The position numbers and the translations under genes were made by a program. A stretch of 64,000 nt of DNA from Nostoc sp. PCC 7524 (GTDB taxonomy: Bacteria > Cyanobacteriota > Cyanobacteriia > Cyanobacteriales > Nostocaceae). The stretch lies in assembly GCF_000316645.1 (NCBI RefSeq), contig NC_019684.1, forward strand, positions 3,935,501 to 3,999,500. Reading direction: 5' to 3'. Under the pieces are notes generated by a model. The model saw only the letters and a program-made list of their open reading frames with translations, was not told where the DNA came from and ran no database searches. Numbering within the stretch: position 1 is the first letter of the stretch; every line of letters begins with the position of its first letter. Shown piece after piece: positions 1-15,500 of this stretch.

Positions 1-3000
1 CCCTGAGCATCAATTGACCTAACTTTGTTGTTGTTGCCGTCGTAGGCATGGGTTGCTAGAACAACAGTATTTGTGTTGTAGCGGTCTAAAAGGTCGGGAT
101 GCTGGCGACTTAATTCAACTAAACGTCCTCTGGAATCATTTTGGTTAATGGTTGTAATACCGCGACGGTCGATGTTAAGTATGCGATTCTTCTCATCTTC
201 ATAAACCGTTGTTACTCGTGTTTGGAATACGCCTTGGTTGTCATATTCATCAATGCGAGTTGGACGGTTAATTGCATCGTAGAAGTATTCCGTCACATGA
301 CCTTTTTTATCAGTTTGGCGACGCAGATTCATACCATCGTAGGCATAGGTGACGGTAAATCCGAGAGGATCAACTAACTTACTGGGGCGACCTAGTGCGT
401 CAAAGAATTTCTCAGTCCGGTTGCCATTGGCATCAATTTCTACAACCTTGTTTTGTGGATCATTGTATTCATATTTTGCCAGGGCTAACCATTCGCCACC
501 ATTGCTAATAGTTTCGCGGACATTTTGCTGAAGGACACGATTGAGGTTGTCGTATTCCGAGGTAAATGTGATGCCGCGCTGATCAACATATTTAATCAGG
601 TTATTATTTTGATCGTAAACAAAGGTTTCCGTCAAACCTAACAAATATGCGGCTTGAATCCGGCGGTTGAGTCCATCGTAGGTGTAGGTAACATCAACAT
701 CACGCGCTGTATTATTACCTTGCTCATCATAGCCTTGGGGGTCTTTGATTGTGACGACATTGCCGTTGGCATCGTAGGTATATTCAGTGATTAAGTTAAG
801 TCCGCCAAAATCTAGTACCTGACGGTAGAGGCGATTAAGTCCGTCGTTGAGAATTTCGGTTTTAAAACCACGGGGATTAGTCACAACCAGACGATTATTC
901 TTGTCATCGTAGAGATAACTGGTTGTATAGGTGACAGTGGGGGTATTAGGATTGCTGGGGTCGCCTAAGTAAACAAGTTCTTGCACCGTAGTAGGGCGAT
1001 TTAAACCATCAGCAATGGTTTTACCATCGTCAATCGTGACAATATGGGTAACAACATCGTTACTCTTACGGATAGTTTGGACAATGTTGCTGTTGGCATC
1101 GTAGCGATATTCGATGCTGTTGTTATCTGCGTCGGTAGTGCTGAGGAGACGGTAAATCTGATCGTAGGTAAAGGTAGTGGCGTTACCATTAGCATCAGTT
1201 TGCCGCAGAATATTACCCACGCGGTCGTATTGAATATCAACTGTGGCTTTGCCTGTACCGAATTGGTTATCGGTAAAGGGTAACTCAGTCGTCACCACAC
1301 GATACAGACGATCATAACGGAAGTCAGTGCGATCGCCGTTCAGATTGACCTCAAATAATCTGTTATTAAGTAGGTCATAGCCGTAGGAGGCAATCACGCT
1401 GTTAATACCTACACCTGTGCCTGATGGCCTGCCAAGAATGCGGATATTTTGCAGGCGATTGAGCGCGTCATAAGTGTACTGACGCACGACACCACGGGGG
1501 TCTGTTTGCAAGACCATATTACCGACGGCATCGTAACGATACTCAATAGTTAAATTTTGCTTAGAACCGTCTGCTTGTAGAATGTCTAATTCAGTTTGAC
1601 GGATACGGCGGTTGAGGGCATCGTATGCGTATTCTGTCACCTGACCTAAACCGTCAATGACTTGCCGCAGTTGACCTTGTGGTAAATATTCATACTGTTC
1701 TATCTGGGAGGTTAAGCCGTAGAGAGTATCAATTTGCCGTTTTTCTATTTGCCGATCTAGGGAATCGTAATCATACTCTACCTTCCGTCCAGAGGTATCA
1801 GTAATGGACTTTAAGCGACTGCGATCGTCAAATACCCTTGTGACCTGATTGCCTTGAGCATCTTCAATGACAATAGGATTGCCATACTGGTCGTAACGTA
1901 AATATTTTGTCACTCGGCCGCGTGGGTCGGTAACACTAATCAAGTCACCTGCACCATAGACACCGTTATAAACTCGACCGCGTTCAGCGTATTGATATTG
2001 GACAAAATTACCTTCGGCATCCACAACAGCCAGCAAATTACCTGTGCGTCCAGTTGGTAGAGGCACGCTTGTAGGTAGTTCGACCCCATCCGGCAAGGCA
2101 AAAGCCGGACTATCGATCACAAAAATGGTTGTATTCTCTTCCGCATCGGTCTTACTGGTCATCTTGTTGAAGATGGGGTCGTAAGTGTAGCGCGTGATGA
2201 TGTGATCTACAGGCTGACCTTGTTTGTTGAGAACAGGAGTGTAACCCGCCATAGCGGAGAAGTCGATCTTCTCCTCAATCACATTGCCTTGCGCGTCATA
2301 GCGATAGGAAATTTTACGTCCTAAAGCATCGGTTTCGGAAACAAGGACAACATCCACACCAGGACGGAAGCGGGTTCCTGGAACAATAGTTGGATCTTGA
2401 GGATTATCCGGTGTTGCCCATTCCCTGAGAGTTACTTTACCCAGAGGTTCTTCAATCTTCACGGCTGCGCCGTAGCTGTTGAGAGTATAAACTGTTGGGG
2501 CAACATTTAGTCTGGGGTCGGTAACGGTGCGCTTGTTCCCTAATAAATCGTAGGTGAATTTAATGATGGGAGATGAATGATCATTTGTGCTGGGTTCTCT
2601 GACCTCCTTGACAAATTCATAGGGACGGATGCTGAAGGCCGAATCAATGTCCCCAAAGCTCAGGGAATCTCCAGTTTCGTAATAGCTGTATTCAACTGTG
2701 TTGCCGTTGGGGTCTGTATAGGCAATTAAATTATGTCCTGTGCGTGCATCGCCTGGGGTATATTTATACTTCTCAATGCGGGTTTCACTAGGCAATGTAC
2801 CCACACGTTCAACTTTGGTAAGATTACCAAAATTATCGTAATCATAATCGATGTATAAATCGTACAGGTCGATATTATTGGGGTCGGGGTTGTAGCCTGT
2901 GACGCTAGTGATGCGTTGGTCAAAGAAAATGGTGTCGTATTTGAGAATTAAGGCGCGACCGGAACTATCACGGATCACATCTAGGGTGTTGTAGTCGCTA

Positions 3001-3565
3001 TCGATTTTGTACTTGAGGGTATCGGGAAGACTGTTCCAATTATGGTCGGTGCGATCGTAATACAATTCAATGCGATTACCATTGGGGTCTTCAATAAACT
3101 TGAGGTTAAAGTTTAGCCCAGAGAGGAATGGTTGAATGTCATTTTGCTCGAAACGATAGCGGATGTGAGATTTAGTGTAGAAGTCAAAGACATTAACTGT
3201 GGGGTCAGGCTGTACTAAGAGTGAGTGGTAGCCTGGTTGTGGGTCAAAGAATCGCGCACCTTCTGGTAGTCCGAGTAAGCGGGCGCGTACTGGGTCAAAA
3301 TGTCCACTATTAATTGCAAAGGTATTACCTGAACCATCTCCACCGACTACGGTGAGGTTGCCAAATTTGTCTCCAATTAAACGCACATTGTAATTGTGAG
3401 TCCACCCAGCACCAAGGGGGCCGCGACTAGAATCACCTGCACTGCTATATGTGCGCGAGAAGTCAAGAGATAAACCCCGTCCAGGTATGACCACATCTTG
3501 GGAGGTGGTGGTCAGATGTCCACTCCACAGGTTGACACCTTTAACAACAGTTTGACCAATGGGGA
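1..3565 (-). other. C-terminal RHS/YD-repeat block of left giant
   Basis: Residues from about 7395 to the left edge. It opens with an RHS entry segment (GVNLWSGHLTTTSQDVVIPG, then the FSRTYSS and GPLGAGWTHNY motifs). Dozens of YD-type repeats follow, such as YDALNRRIRQTE, YEYNDPQNKVVEID and YDGNNNKVRSID, the last lying at the very edge. RHS/YD repeats fold into a beta-cage that encloses a C-terminal domain, often a toxin; this is family knowledge. The core end and any toxin would be encoded to the left of this window. Confidence 0.88.
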
Positions 3566-6500
3566 AACTGTTATTGATTTCTACTTCGTGGTCAATGACT
3601 CCTGTGGTTGTAACTGTGTTACCATCTTCATCTGTAGCGGTGAGGACAAAGTTATATTCTCCTGGAGTGCCAAATTGTCCAATTGGTTGTATTAACAGGT
3701 AATGCACACCTGGGCCAAATTCGACATTATCTAGGGAATTGATGGTTGTAGTGTTACGGGTTACGGGGTCAATGAGTTGCAGACCTTGAGCCACAGCACC
3801 TTGAATGCGGAGGCTGACACGCGCTTTCTTATTCACAGCAAAGGTGAAGTAACCTTCCCCGATCGCCACTTGGCGATTCACTGGATCAATACGGGTGTAT
3901 AAATGAATGCGACGTGTACTATCTCCAGCTATGGGTGTTCCTGGGGTGGGTGTGGGTAGGGGGGTTGGTAGTTGGGGCGGTAAGGGGTTGCGGATGCTGT
4001 ATAACTGGAGTTCTAGGGGAACAACTGGTTCTGATTGGGTAGACAACCCTCGGACATTACCCGTACCAATGGGGCTGAAGGCAGAGGCAAAGTTTCTGAA
4101 GACGAGGGGGTCGTTGGGTCGGTTGGGCGGTCTGAAGGGAATGTCTAAGCGGTAATCAGCGTTGATATCTATGGTGTAATTGGGCTGTTCAAGGACAATA
4201 ATTTCTCCATTGTTGACAGTTGTGGTTTGGTTGTTGATGGGTAACCGAATCAAGTTGAGACGAGGATCTACCTTACCTTCAAAGTAGAGGCGTTCATGCA
4301 ATCCAATATCTGTAATGATTTCTTTAACGTTGTAGACAAAGACGGAATTTACACCCCCATAGGCAGCAAATAGAAACTGTCCATCTTCAGAGAGAACTAG
4401 GTTATCCATGAAGCCCAAAGGAATAGGACGAGTAGCAGCGACTACCTGGGTCGGGCCTTCACCTGGATTACCAAAGGGGTTGGAAATGATGGCAATATTG
4501 CTACCGCCAGGAACCCCTAGCCGGCGACGAGGATGGTCGGGGTTACGGCTGGGAGAGTCAGGGGCAAACAGGTTAAAGGCGCTGACAAAGGCAAAGGTGG
4601 GATGGTTGGGGTCAGCGTCGGTGAATTTTAAGGTATTGGCTGGGAGAATGGCGATCGCTTGGGCGCTGTTGACATCAAAGGAGTCGAACAACAGGTTTTC
4701 GCCTGGTGGGCTAAACAGGGGTGCTAAGTCAGGATATTGTTTTGGCGGTAGGAGGTTGAAGGGAATGTGACTAACGTTAATATCACTGACGTTGCCATTG
4801 ACATTTTTGAGAATGCCTACCCCGTAATCATCTAAGCGTCGATTGGTGAAGGTGATGATATTGGGGTCATGGGTAGCCTGAATTTCCATTACCTCTGTTC
4901 CCGCTACCCCAGGAGGAGCCGCCAAAATTGAACCTATCAACTGGCGATAGTTATCGCGGTCGTTGGGATTAATGTTGAAGACATGGATGTAGTCTATGTT
5001 GTTGGGTTGAGTACGGGTATTACCGAAGGCGGTACGACCAGGAGCCGCTACAAACAGGCGATCGCCAGCCTTGTTAACTGCTAGTCCACGCAAACCAACA
5101 GGGGCAGTGGTAAAGATATCGCCAATATTAGCCAGAACGCTATTGTATTTGGCAGAGTAGGGCTGGGTATCATTAGGATCGATGTCAATTTGGTAGATAG
5201 TACCAGCTTCCTCATCGGAGACAAAAGCAAAGCGTCCTTGAGGATCAACGGCGATACGGTTGGGACGATTGGTTGTTCCCAAGGAGATGACATCGATTGC
5301 GGCAGTGCTGGGATCGACATCAATTTGTTGCAGGGCGATCGCATCAATGACTGCCACCCCAGAACTAAAGCCGGCTGGATCGTAGAATGGTACATACACC
5401 CGTGTACCATCTGGTGTAACGATGGTGTCTTTGGCAACAACAAATGTCGAATTAGTAACAGATATGGGAATCCGGGCTACTTGTTGACGAGTAGTTTGAT
5501 TAATGGCTACTACCTGTTGATCAACACTCACCAATGCCCCAAAGATGTAACTGGGACGGGCGGCAATCTCTACAGTTGGGCTAAGGGCTGGAGGTGCGAT
5601 CGGTGGTAAACCTTCACGCAAAGAAGGCTGAGTGCGTTTAACTTGGATTGTTGAATTGCCTACAGCTAACTTTTGGGGAATGATAGCGCGGAGAACTTCT
5701 TTATCACCTTCTACCGAGAACTGCACTTCATTACCCGTTTGGATTACCTGAGTACCTGTATGTTTTTCGGTAAAAATGACATCGCCAATAATATTTTGAT
5801 ACCGGAAGCGTTCACCTACCAGCTTCACCACTGAACGAGTCACCCCGTTAACTTCGGCTATCTCTACGGAAATTTCGTCAATTTGTGGAGCAGCACTGGG
5901 ATGATCTGGCCCCAAAACTATGTTATTGAATGAGGTAGCAAAGGTATTAACTGCATTGGGTTGAATTTGTACTTCTGTACTGGTGACACGGGGTAATCCT
6001 TCTAGGGGAACTTCCGTTAGTTCTATCCTGCGAATATTCTGGGGTAAGGGCAGTTCAAAATATTCTCCTCTGAGGAAACCGACAGTAAATTGAGCAAATC
6101 TGAGTTTGAAGTATAGTTTTTTCTCGTCGGGGGTTGGTTCGACTTCAACATCCGTTGCTAATTTACTAAAAGTGGCAAAGGTCTGGATAGTTTGTGGGGT
6201 ATCGTCTCCTAGTGAAACCTCTGCGCCAATTTGGAACTCTTGGGTAGTAATGGCAAAGGGATTAGCAAAAGCAATTCTACCCCGGACTTTGCCTATGGTA
6301 TTTGGTGGAGCATAGGCAATTAAATAGTCACCTGATTCATAAATACCTGTGGAGAAGGGATTAGTACCAGTTTGGGCAAAACCATCTGCCCCTACAATTG
6401 CCGTATCAACTAGGAACCAAGTAGGAACAAGAGTACCATTGGCATCTGGTGAAGTGCCGGCTTGATAAATGAAAAGTTCGGAATTTACTGGAATTGTTTG

Positions 6501-9500
6501 AGGAACGGCGACTTTCAACTGCGCGGCTTGGCGGAAAATTTGATTGCCGAGATTTAGCCGGAAACTATCAACATAGCTAAAAGGTTCAACTAGGGGCAGA
6601 TTAAATTGATTGAGGGTGAGGGGTGTAATGGCGATATTGGTAGTTGCGGCCAGGGCATTAATTGGAATCGCTAGGGTTACGCCACTATTATCGGTGAGGA
6701 TACCGCCTTGGCTACCAATGGGTGAGGTTGAGCCTTGAGGTGCTTCCACACGCACAGGAATGACGGCTTCGGCTGCACCACTAATGATAGTTACTTCCGC
6801 ACTACCTAATCCTTTGGCGATAATTTGTCCATTTTCCTCGACTTGGATGACGTTGGGGTTACTGGAGAAATAGCGAGTGCCTTGGGTAGCAGTGGTGAGG
6901 TCTGTTTCCCCAAAGAGAACTTTGAGTTGCTGTGTAGCACCGATACCACTGAGTAAAACACTATCGGGTAGGGGATCTATACCTTGCACCAAAAGTAACT
7001 GCTGATTACGGGTGCGGGGGAAACCGGAGACTAGATTGGTAATTGCAGAGATGCCGTTCTTACTGGCTTGGATGGTGGTGACACCTTGGCTAAGAGTAGT
7101 GATGATACCTTCATTTAAGGTAGCGATCACACTATTTTCTACATTGAGATTTAGATAAGAGAAGGGTAAGGCAACATTTTGTTGATCGGCAAAATCGCCA
7201 AAGAACTGTAAACGCTGACTATTATTGGGTTCTAGTTGGATTTGGCGTTGTCCAAATCTAATTCTCTGTAAAGGTTCGTTGCTAACATTAACAGCAATAA
7301 CTCCCGATGCAGAATCATTAAACCCTTCATCAGCAATGAAACTAAAGCTGGCTCCTGTGGCAGAGCTAAAATCCTTTTCAGGGGTAAAGATGATACTCTT
7401 ACCATCTGGACTGAGGCGAATAGTACCTCGGCTGAAGGCATCTGTGCGGAAGTAAATCGGATCACCTTCGGCATCTGTCACCAAGTTGCTCAGAGGTACG
7501 GTAACTTCTAAATTCGTGTGGGTGAGAATCTCAGGCAGATCTGCAACTATCCTTGGTGGGGTGTTGGCAACAAAACCAAAGTTGCGTCCGAGAATTTCCA
7601 GGTCGGCTGCATCTACCTCACCGCTAGCATCTAGGTCATAGCGTAGGTTGTTACGTATATCGTTGTTAGTTGTACCCAAAGCATTGAGTAAAGCTTGGTA
7701 GTCCCGTCCATCAACTGTTTCGTCGAGGCTATTGTTACTACCTGTGACATCCCCAGCAATAAATAACTTCAGGCTGTATGCACCTGTGGTATTGTCTGCA
7801 CCTTGAATGTTGATGGCGTATAACGCTTCACGGTCGATGGCATACAAGGCATAGACACGTTTACCATCTGCAAAAATTCGAGGGGTGGATAAAGGTGTGA
7901 GACCATTAATAGTTGGTGCGGCTAGTTTCAGGTTGCCAGAGGTCGCTGTAATTTCTATGCCCACTAATACCAGTCCGCTTTCGGTGGAACGCAGTTCGGA
8001 ATTACGGATGGTAAAAGTAAACTGGTCTACTTCCCCAGCTGTTGTGATTTCGCCAACTTTGGCAGGTGCGTTGTTGAAGCGGTACGCTGTACCCAAATCT
8101 GTGGGGCTGTTGGGTTCGGCGATCGCAATTAATTCATGGGGACGGGTGAGAGAATACCCATAACGGCTAGATGTACCTGCATACAGTTGGCGCACATTTA
8201 CCAACGCGCCGTTATTGTCGTACTGGTAAATTACTTCACGCCCGTTGGGGTCGGTAATCTTGGCGATGCGCCCTGCGGCATCACGGACAAAGCGCACAGT
8301 TTCACCTGTGGAACTAATGATACCGCTATCACTAAAGAACAACCGTTTACCATCGGTGATTTGTTCGGTGATGCGTCCCCTACCATCTAACTTGTAGATG
8401 GTGCCGTTGGCAGCAGTTAAGGTATAGGCTGTACCTCGGAGTGCGGGGTTGGCTGGGTTGTATGGCTGACCTGAGTTGATTTCGTAGAAGCGATCGCTTG
8501 CCCGTATTAACAAGGTATCGGTAGATGCTAGGGTATAGTTCACCCCGTTATCAGCTACCCAAACAGGTTTGTAGTATTTAACGCCAGCAATATCTTGTGC
8601 TTGGGGTCTGAAGGTGAAACCACCGCGAGTGCCGTTGGGCAGGTTGAGGTATAAACGTGTACCAAGTTTGAAGGGATTGTAATTACCAAACTCTTCTCTG
8701 TTGGTTACGGGGAGATTGACTTGTAGATTGGTGTCAATGTTGCTTAAACTCCAACCGTAACCAAAGCTACCAAATTTATCAACGTTGAGGGCATCGTATA
8801 CCCGCACTAAATTAACATTGACACCACCGAGGCTAATTTGTGCTAAATCTGTGCTGGTGATGGGTGACTGAAGTTTGTTAGCACTGTTGACTTCAATGAT
8901 CACTTCCTGCTGGCTGGTGCGTCCACCGATATCTGCGGCAGTGAGGCGCAGACGATAGAAGCCATTGGCTAAGGTTTCAGGGTTGATGGTGGCTAAAGTG
9001 GTGTTTTGCCGTTGCTCATCATCTGTAGCCAGGGTGACAAAGTTATTGCTGTTGTAGGGAGCGAGTTCTACTTGCCATGTGTCGAGGTTAGTGTCGGCGA
9101 TCGCCCCCCTAATCTCTTTTGTGCTGATAATTTTCAATCCTGCCAGTTCGGGATCTAATGCCACAACTGGGGCGGTGGTGTCGTTATTGTCGCGTACCTT
9201 CAAGATGGCTGTGGCTTTACCTGTGAGTCCGTCGCGGTCTGTGGCTGTGATTTCAATGGTGTAGGTTCCCGGTGCATCGGGTACATATACTGCTCTACCC
9301 AAGGCTTGGGAGTTGATGGGATTCCCATTCACCTTGATGACTAAATCTTCTCGCGCCACACCAGCCAGACTATCTACTGAAGCTTGAATTAACACTTGCT
9401 GCTTGGGTACGGCGGGGAAGCCGGGGGTAACTACTACCTGAACCGGTAAATCAGTGCTGGTGGGTAGACTACGAATCAGAATGGTTTGGGTAGTAGTGGT

Positions 9501-12500
9501 TTCACCGTCGGAAACATTGAAGACGACGGTGTAATCTCCTAGCTGTCCTGGGGTGGGTTGCCAAGTAAACTTACGGCTGGTGCTGTTAAATATCGCACCT
9601 TGGGGTAGGCGTTCTGCTTGGTAGGTGAGGGTTGTACCGCTATCTGGGTCTTCTCCTTCTAGAGTAAACTCTAGTGTTTTACCAACTACAGCCGTCCGAT
9701 TAAACAGATCCTTGAAACTGGGCGGACGATTGACGTTTTCAACGTTAATTTCTACGTCTACAGTCCCTCTTGCTTGCTGAGAATCAATTACCGCAAAGGT
9801 GAGGGTGTATTTACCTGCTTGCCCGAATCCTGGTGTCCACCGGAATTGACGGGTAGTGGCATCAAATACTGCCCCTGTGGGTAATTGGGAAACCACAGTG
9901 TAGTTGAGCGGATCATTATCACCATCTGCACCGACTAAGGTAAATTGCAGGGGTGCGCCTTCGCGGATTTGTTGTGGTGGTAAAGGTAGGAGAATCGGCT
10001 GTTGATTAACGTCTGCAACCGTAATCTTTAACGCACCTGTAAATGTATTGCTACCATCAGTGATAGTTAGTTGTAGCGGTACTTCTCTGGTAGAGGCGAA
10101 GCTGGGTGTCCATTGTAGGCGACCAGTGAAGGGATTGAGAATCGCACCAGCAGGTAGGTTAGAAATGGTATATGTGAGGGCATCCCCGTCAGGATTGCTG
10201 AGTAATTCCCCTAGGAAGACATCTAATGGTTGCCCTTCTGTTGCAGTTAAGTTAATTGGCGAGAAGCTAGGCGCAAGGTTATCGGCGGTGCGGGCGTTGA
10301 TGGTAAAGGTTTGTGTATCTAGTACCTGGCCGTTGGGGTGTTTGAGGGTTAGGGTAATGGCTGTACTACCTGCGGTGTTTGGTGTCCAGTTAAAGAGACC
10401 TGTTTGTTTGTCGGCACTGGTAGTAAAGCTAGCACCTGGGGGTAAGGGTGAACTCAGTTCCCAAGTGTAGTCTAGGGATATATTCGTCGGCGCAATGACG
10501 GGAATCTCAAAGCTGAGGTTACTACCTACCTTCACAGCTTTGGCACCGATGGGACTCATGTAAGGTAGTAGGGAAACAGTAAAATTAACTGCCTCGGTGA
10601 GATTGTTGAGTCCGTTGTTGACTTCTGCCGCGCTTAAGGTGAAGAGGTAATCTTCGGGGCGATCGCTAAAGTTAGGATTTAGGATCAGTTCACCTCTGCG
10701 TTTGCCATCAACGATACCCAAATCAATGAAGTTGGCAAAACCAGGGAAGACTCGACCTCTGCTATCTCTGGCTGTTAATGCTAAGGTGTCGCCATCAGCA
10801 TCAGTTGCTTCAAATACCAGAGTGCGCGACTGGTTACGGGTGAGTGCGATCGGCTGATTGATGTTGACTGGTTGACCATCTGCTGTCTTCAGGGTGACAA
10901 CAGGACGGCGGTTGGTGTTCAGGACAGTGATGGGAACAATCATCTCACTGGTGAGACCGTTGCCGATTTCCTTGGCGATGAATTTCACCGAGTATGTCTG
11001 CGTTGAAGCATTAAAGCTGGGTGTCCAAGTGAAGATACCTGTGTCTTCATCGAAGTCTGCACCTGTGGGCAGATTTACCGCTTCATACTCAATAGTGGCT
11101 TCTGTACCTTCGAGGGGTGTGAGTGTGCCATCGTCGCGCCGTTCTTGGGGGATGTAACCAGGGTTGTCTGGGTCTAGGGCGAAGACACGGAAGCGGAGTT
11201 GTTGCCCTTCTTGTACCTGTAATCTACCAATAGTGTCAAAGACAGGGGCAGCATTGACATCGATAATTTCAATGTTGACGGTTTGGGTGGTGGTGAGTTG
11301 CCCATCACTGACACTGAAAGGAATCCTGAATATTCCGGTTTGGTTGTAACCTGGTGTCCACTCAAACACACCAGTCACAGGGTTGATAGTAGCTCCCGCC
11401 GGCAGATTGTTACTAAAGTAGGTTAGGGTTTGCCCATCGGGGTCGGTGGCGGCTAGACGCAGGATGAATGTTTCTCCTTGGCGGATGGAGCGTTGGCTTT
11501 GCCCGCCGTAGGCATTGCCTGGGTTAATTAATGTAGGTGCTTGATTTGTTGGAGCAATGGCAAAGGTGACAGATTGGCTCACCTGTTGTTTGCCATCACT
11601 GACGACAAACTGCACGTTTTCGTAAGTACCCGCAGCCGTTGCGTCTGGTGTCCAGGTAAATAAGCGGGTTTCTGGGTCGAAGACTGCGCCTGGTGGTAGG
11701 TTATTAATCCAGAATAATAGGCGATCATTATCTGGATCAGATGCACCTATGGGAAGTTCTATGAGTTGTCCTTCCTGTCCGTTAATTTGGGTGGGTAGAG
11801 GTGAGAGGATGGGTGAACGGTTAGCCCCTTGGACTTGTAAGTTAAAGCTTTGGGTCGCGTAGCCGCCACGAGTATCGTAAACCCGCAAGGTAACTCTAGT
11901 ATTGCTGGCTGTGCCGGTTGGTGGTTGCCAAGTAATTAAGCCCTGAGAACTAACGGCCATGTTGGCTGGTGCTTGAGTCAGCAAGTAGCCTGCAATTGTG
12001 CCATCGGGGTCTGTGGCTTGGACTTGATACTGATACTGTTGACCAACTAAGGCGGTGGTGATGGGTTGAGAGTTGATAACTGGTGCTTGGTTGTCGCCTG
12101 GTAGGGTGTAGATACCAGCAGCAAAAGCTATTCGCAGCTGATCGGGGTTATTGACGGTGATAACTTGGGCGGTGGTGGTTGCTCCGGCTCTGAGGATGCC
12201 ATTAGTAGGTAGACTAGCACTCAAATCGAGGAGGTAGCCCAAATCAGTACGCTGTCCCGGAATTACCCCGGTGAAGGATTGGGCAGGATCAAGGAGTAAA
12301 GCCAGAGGTACAACTAGGTCATAGCTACCTTTATTCTTGACTGTGACATCCCAGGAGGCGGTTTCCTGGTTGCGATCGCTGCGAGTGTTAATAAACTGCA
12401 AGTCTACATTGGCCAGGAAGTCAGAAATAGCAGTGAAATCAGTTACATAATCCTCACCTATGGGCTGATTTCTCTGGCTCCTGACGCTACCGTTGACACG

Positions 12501-15500
12501 CAATTGATACTGGGAAGGAATCAGGTTATCAAATACCAGTTGGGCGGTGCGGGTGGTGGCGTTATAGCTGACGCTGGTGGGTTGGATGTTGCCTTGAATA
12601 ACGTTTTCGCTATTCAACCAAGTCAGTTGATAGTTATTGGGGTTTAACACTGAGGCGCTATCTGTGGCCGCCCCTACAAACATAGCTTGGTCGAAGGTGA
12701 CAGTCAGGGTACTGTTGGGTAAGGTGACACGGGCATCATCTGGGGGATTGGTGGCTGCTACCCTGGGTTGACGAATGGGGGAAAGGATATCAATTTGGGC
12801 AGACTGGCTCAGTAGTATCTGACCATCTTTAGTGGTGCGGATGATGTCACCACGGCTACCACCCTCAGCTAAGGTGAGGGTTCTCATACTATCGAGGTCA
12901 ATTACTTCCAGGTCGCCGTTGTTGGTGGAAATAAACAACAGTCCTGCTAGTTCAGTGTTCAGCTGACCAAAGGCGATGGAATCGACAGCATCATTAAACC
13001 GCGCCATCAATTGCGGTGTGGTACGGACTAGCCTACCTGTGATATCCCGGATTTCGGTGAAGTTGACAATTTCACCCCGTTGTGGCCAGACTGCCCCCCA
13101 GAGCTTGTCATCTGGGCCAAATGCTAAGTTACCCACCCGTAAATCACTGTAATGGCTGAAGGTTTTACTGTTTGGGTTAAATACTTTAATACCATCGCCA
13201 GAAGATACATAAATCTCGCCAGTGGTGGGGTGAATTGCTAAGGCTTGGGTGATACCTGTGGAGTAGGCATAGGACTCAATCAATTCTCCTGTGTTGGCGT
13301 TGAGTTTCAGTAAGGGGCCGCCGCCTGTGGTTGCCCAGAGGAATTGCCGGTTCTTATCAAAGGCGAGGTCAAAGATGGGATGGGGTAAGGTGATCAGGGG
13401 TGTACCGACTTGACCACCTGCGGGGGAGAGGAGGAATAATTGGTTACGATTAACACCACCACTGGCAATGACAAAGCCATCATTGCGAATTGCGATCGCC
13501 ATCGGCCCAATATTGCCATGACTTTGAGGAATACCCGTTGCAAAAGATTCCGCCTGGAAGGGACTTAAAACTCTGTCAAATTCCGAGGGACGAGTGCTGG
13601 AATTAGCACTGGGTGTAGTCTGAATTTGCTTGAAGAGTTCGTTGGCGGGGATGGCGTTGGGATTTCTGGGGGGTAAGGTACCCAGGTCAATGGGTGTGGT
13701 GGAAACATCAGGTAAGCTACCCAGGTTGGTTGTATCCCCGGTATCTGGCAATCTCACACCTGCGGGTGGTGCTTCTTGGTTGCCGGCTCTATCGGTGGCT
13801 AATACCAAGAAATTATATTCTTTACCTGCTTCCCCTTGGAAAACGCCAGATGTTTCAGTAGTTTGTCGCAGCCAAATTGTGTAATTGCTACTGCCTTTTT
13901 CAGCTACGTAGATGTTGTAGGATTGCACCCCAGAACCTTCGGTTTCGTCGGTGGCACTCCAAGACACTTGATAGGTGCGGCTAGCAGCGTTGGGTTGTAA
14001 GTCAATCACCTGGTACTGTGTTTCAGGCGATCGCACATCTAGGGTATGGGTGAGGGTAGCGGTGTCATCCGGGGGCAATGTGTTGAATGTAACTCTTGCT
14101 TGGGCGGAAATGGAGATAGGTTGAGTCTGATCAGTCGCCGGTGTCTTGGGTAAGATTGTATAGCTGACGAAGCCTTCACCCGCACCATTTTCGTTATTGG
14201 GCAGCAGTAAGCCAATGTCACCAACGGGAATTAGTAAGCCTGTGGCTGGGTCGATAGCACGGAATACCCAACTAGCTATAGTTTCATTATTAACGACACT
14301 CACACCCGCACTCACTTGCAGGATGTAGCCCTGGCTTTGGCTGAGGTCAATGTTAGTTTGGTAGTTGGTAACGTTGTCAGGTACTGGGATAGGAAGACCA
14401 CCAATCTGAATATCACCAAGGCGGAAGGTACGGGCATCTAAATTGTTATCCAGAATGCTACGGATGATGATTTCCCCTGGTCTGTTGCTGCTGTCTGCGG
14501 GGTTCTGGAAACCGATGACGTAGGGTAAAGGTTTGCCTAATGGTAAAAACTGCTCGCTACCTGCACCAAAGGGACCAATAATTGAACTAATCTCTCCCGC
14601 AGTGCTGGCTGTTCCCCTAAAGAAGTTGGAGAAATCAACGCGAGTGGTTTCCACAAATCCCGGTAGGTCGAGGCGGGTACGGTGTGGTACATAAACGTTA
14701 AACGCCTCGAAGCGGGTAGGAGAAGACAATCCTAAGTCATATTCAGATGGTGCGGGGGGTTCTTCTCTACCCAGTAAGTCGGCTTGGTGTCCGTACCACT
14801 TGCGGATTTGGGTGAAGAATTCTACGATGTTTGCGTTAGTGACATAGGGAACACCTTGTTCATTCAAGGGAATACCCGATGCCAGCACTGCCATTGCACT
14901 GACAACATAGGGTTCGGTGTCGATATTAGGTGGCGTGTCTTCCTGTCTGAGAATACCTGCTTGGCCTAAAGCTTTGAGATATAAATCACTCCAACCGTTT
15001 TCATCAGCTGCCAGCAAAATCAACCCCGATGGGGCGTTGGGGTCTTGGAGAATCGCTAGCCGTAACTTATTGGCATCTCTGCGTTGAGCATCCTTGAACT
15101 CTTGGGGAGTCATGGGGGTGATGGCTGCCAAGATGTGGAACTTGAAGGATAAATCCACATTCGGGTCGGATAGTACGCCATCTAAGGCGCGGGGATTCCT
15201 GGCCAAGATTTCTTCAATCCCCTTGAAGATATGGGCAGTAAAGTTAAATCCTTGAGAACCCTTGGCTTCCCAATCAATTAAATAGCCTGGGGCGAGAATT
15301 GTGCCGTTGGTGTTGACTGATGAATCTAAGCTTGTCCAGTTAATATTGGTGAGGTTATTCGGCTGTCCCCCTAGGTTAGAACTAAAGCTGACTTTGGGTG
15401 TGCCGAGTAATCCCCCTCCCAGTTGGGGTAAGCCAAACTGGAAGAAGGCATAGGGCGCGTCAAAGTTAGCTAAGTTGCGGAGGGCGACTTGGTAGCGTCC

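Noticed and set aside
5190..5609. Plus-strand open frames inside the left giant, such as this 139-codon one
   Set aside because: They lie opposite the giant coding frame, have low-complexity translations and no ribosome sites. They are shadows of the minus-strand gene.
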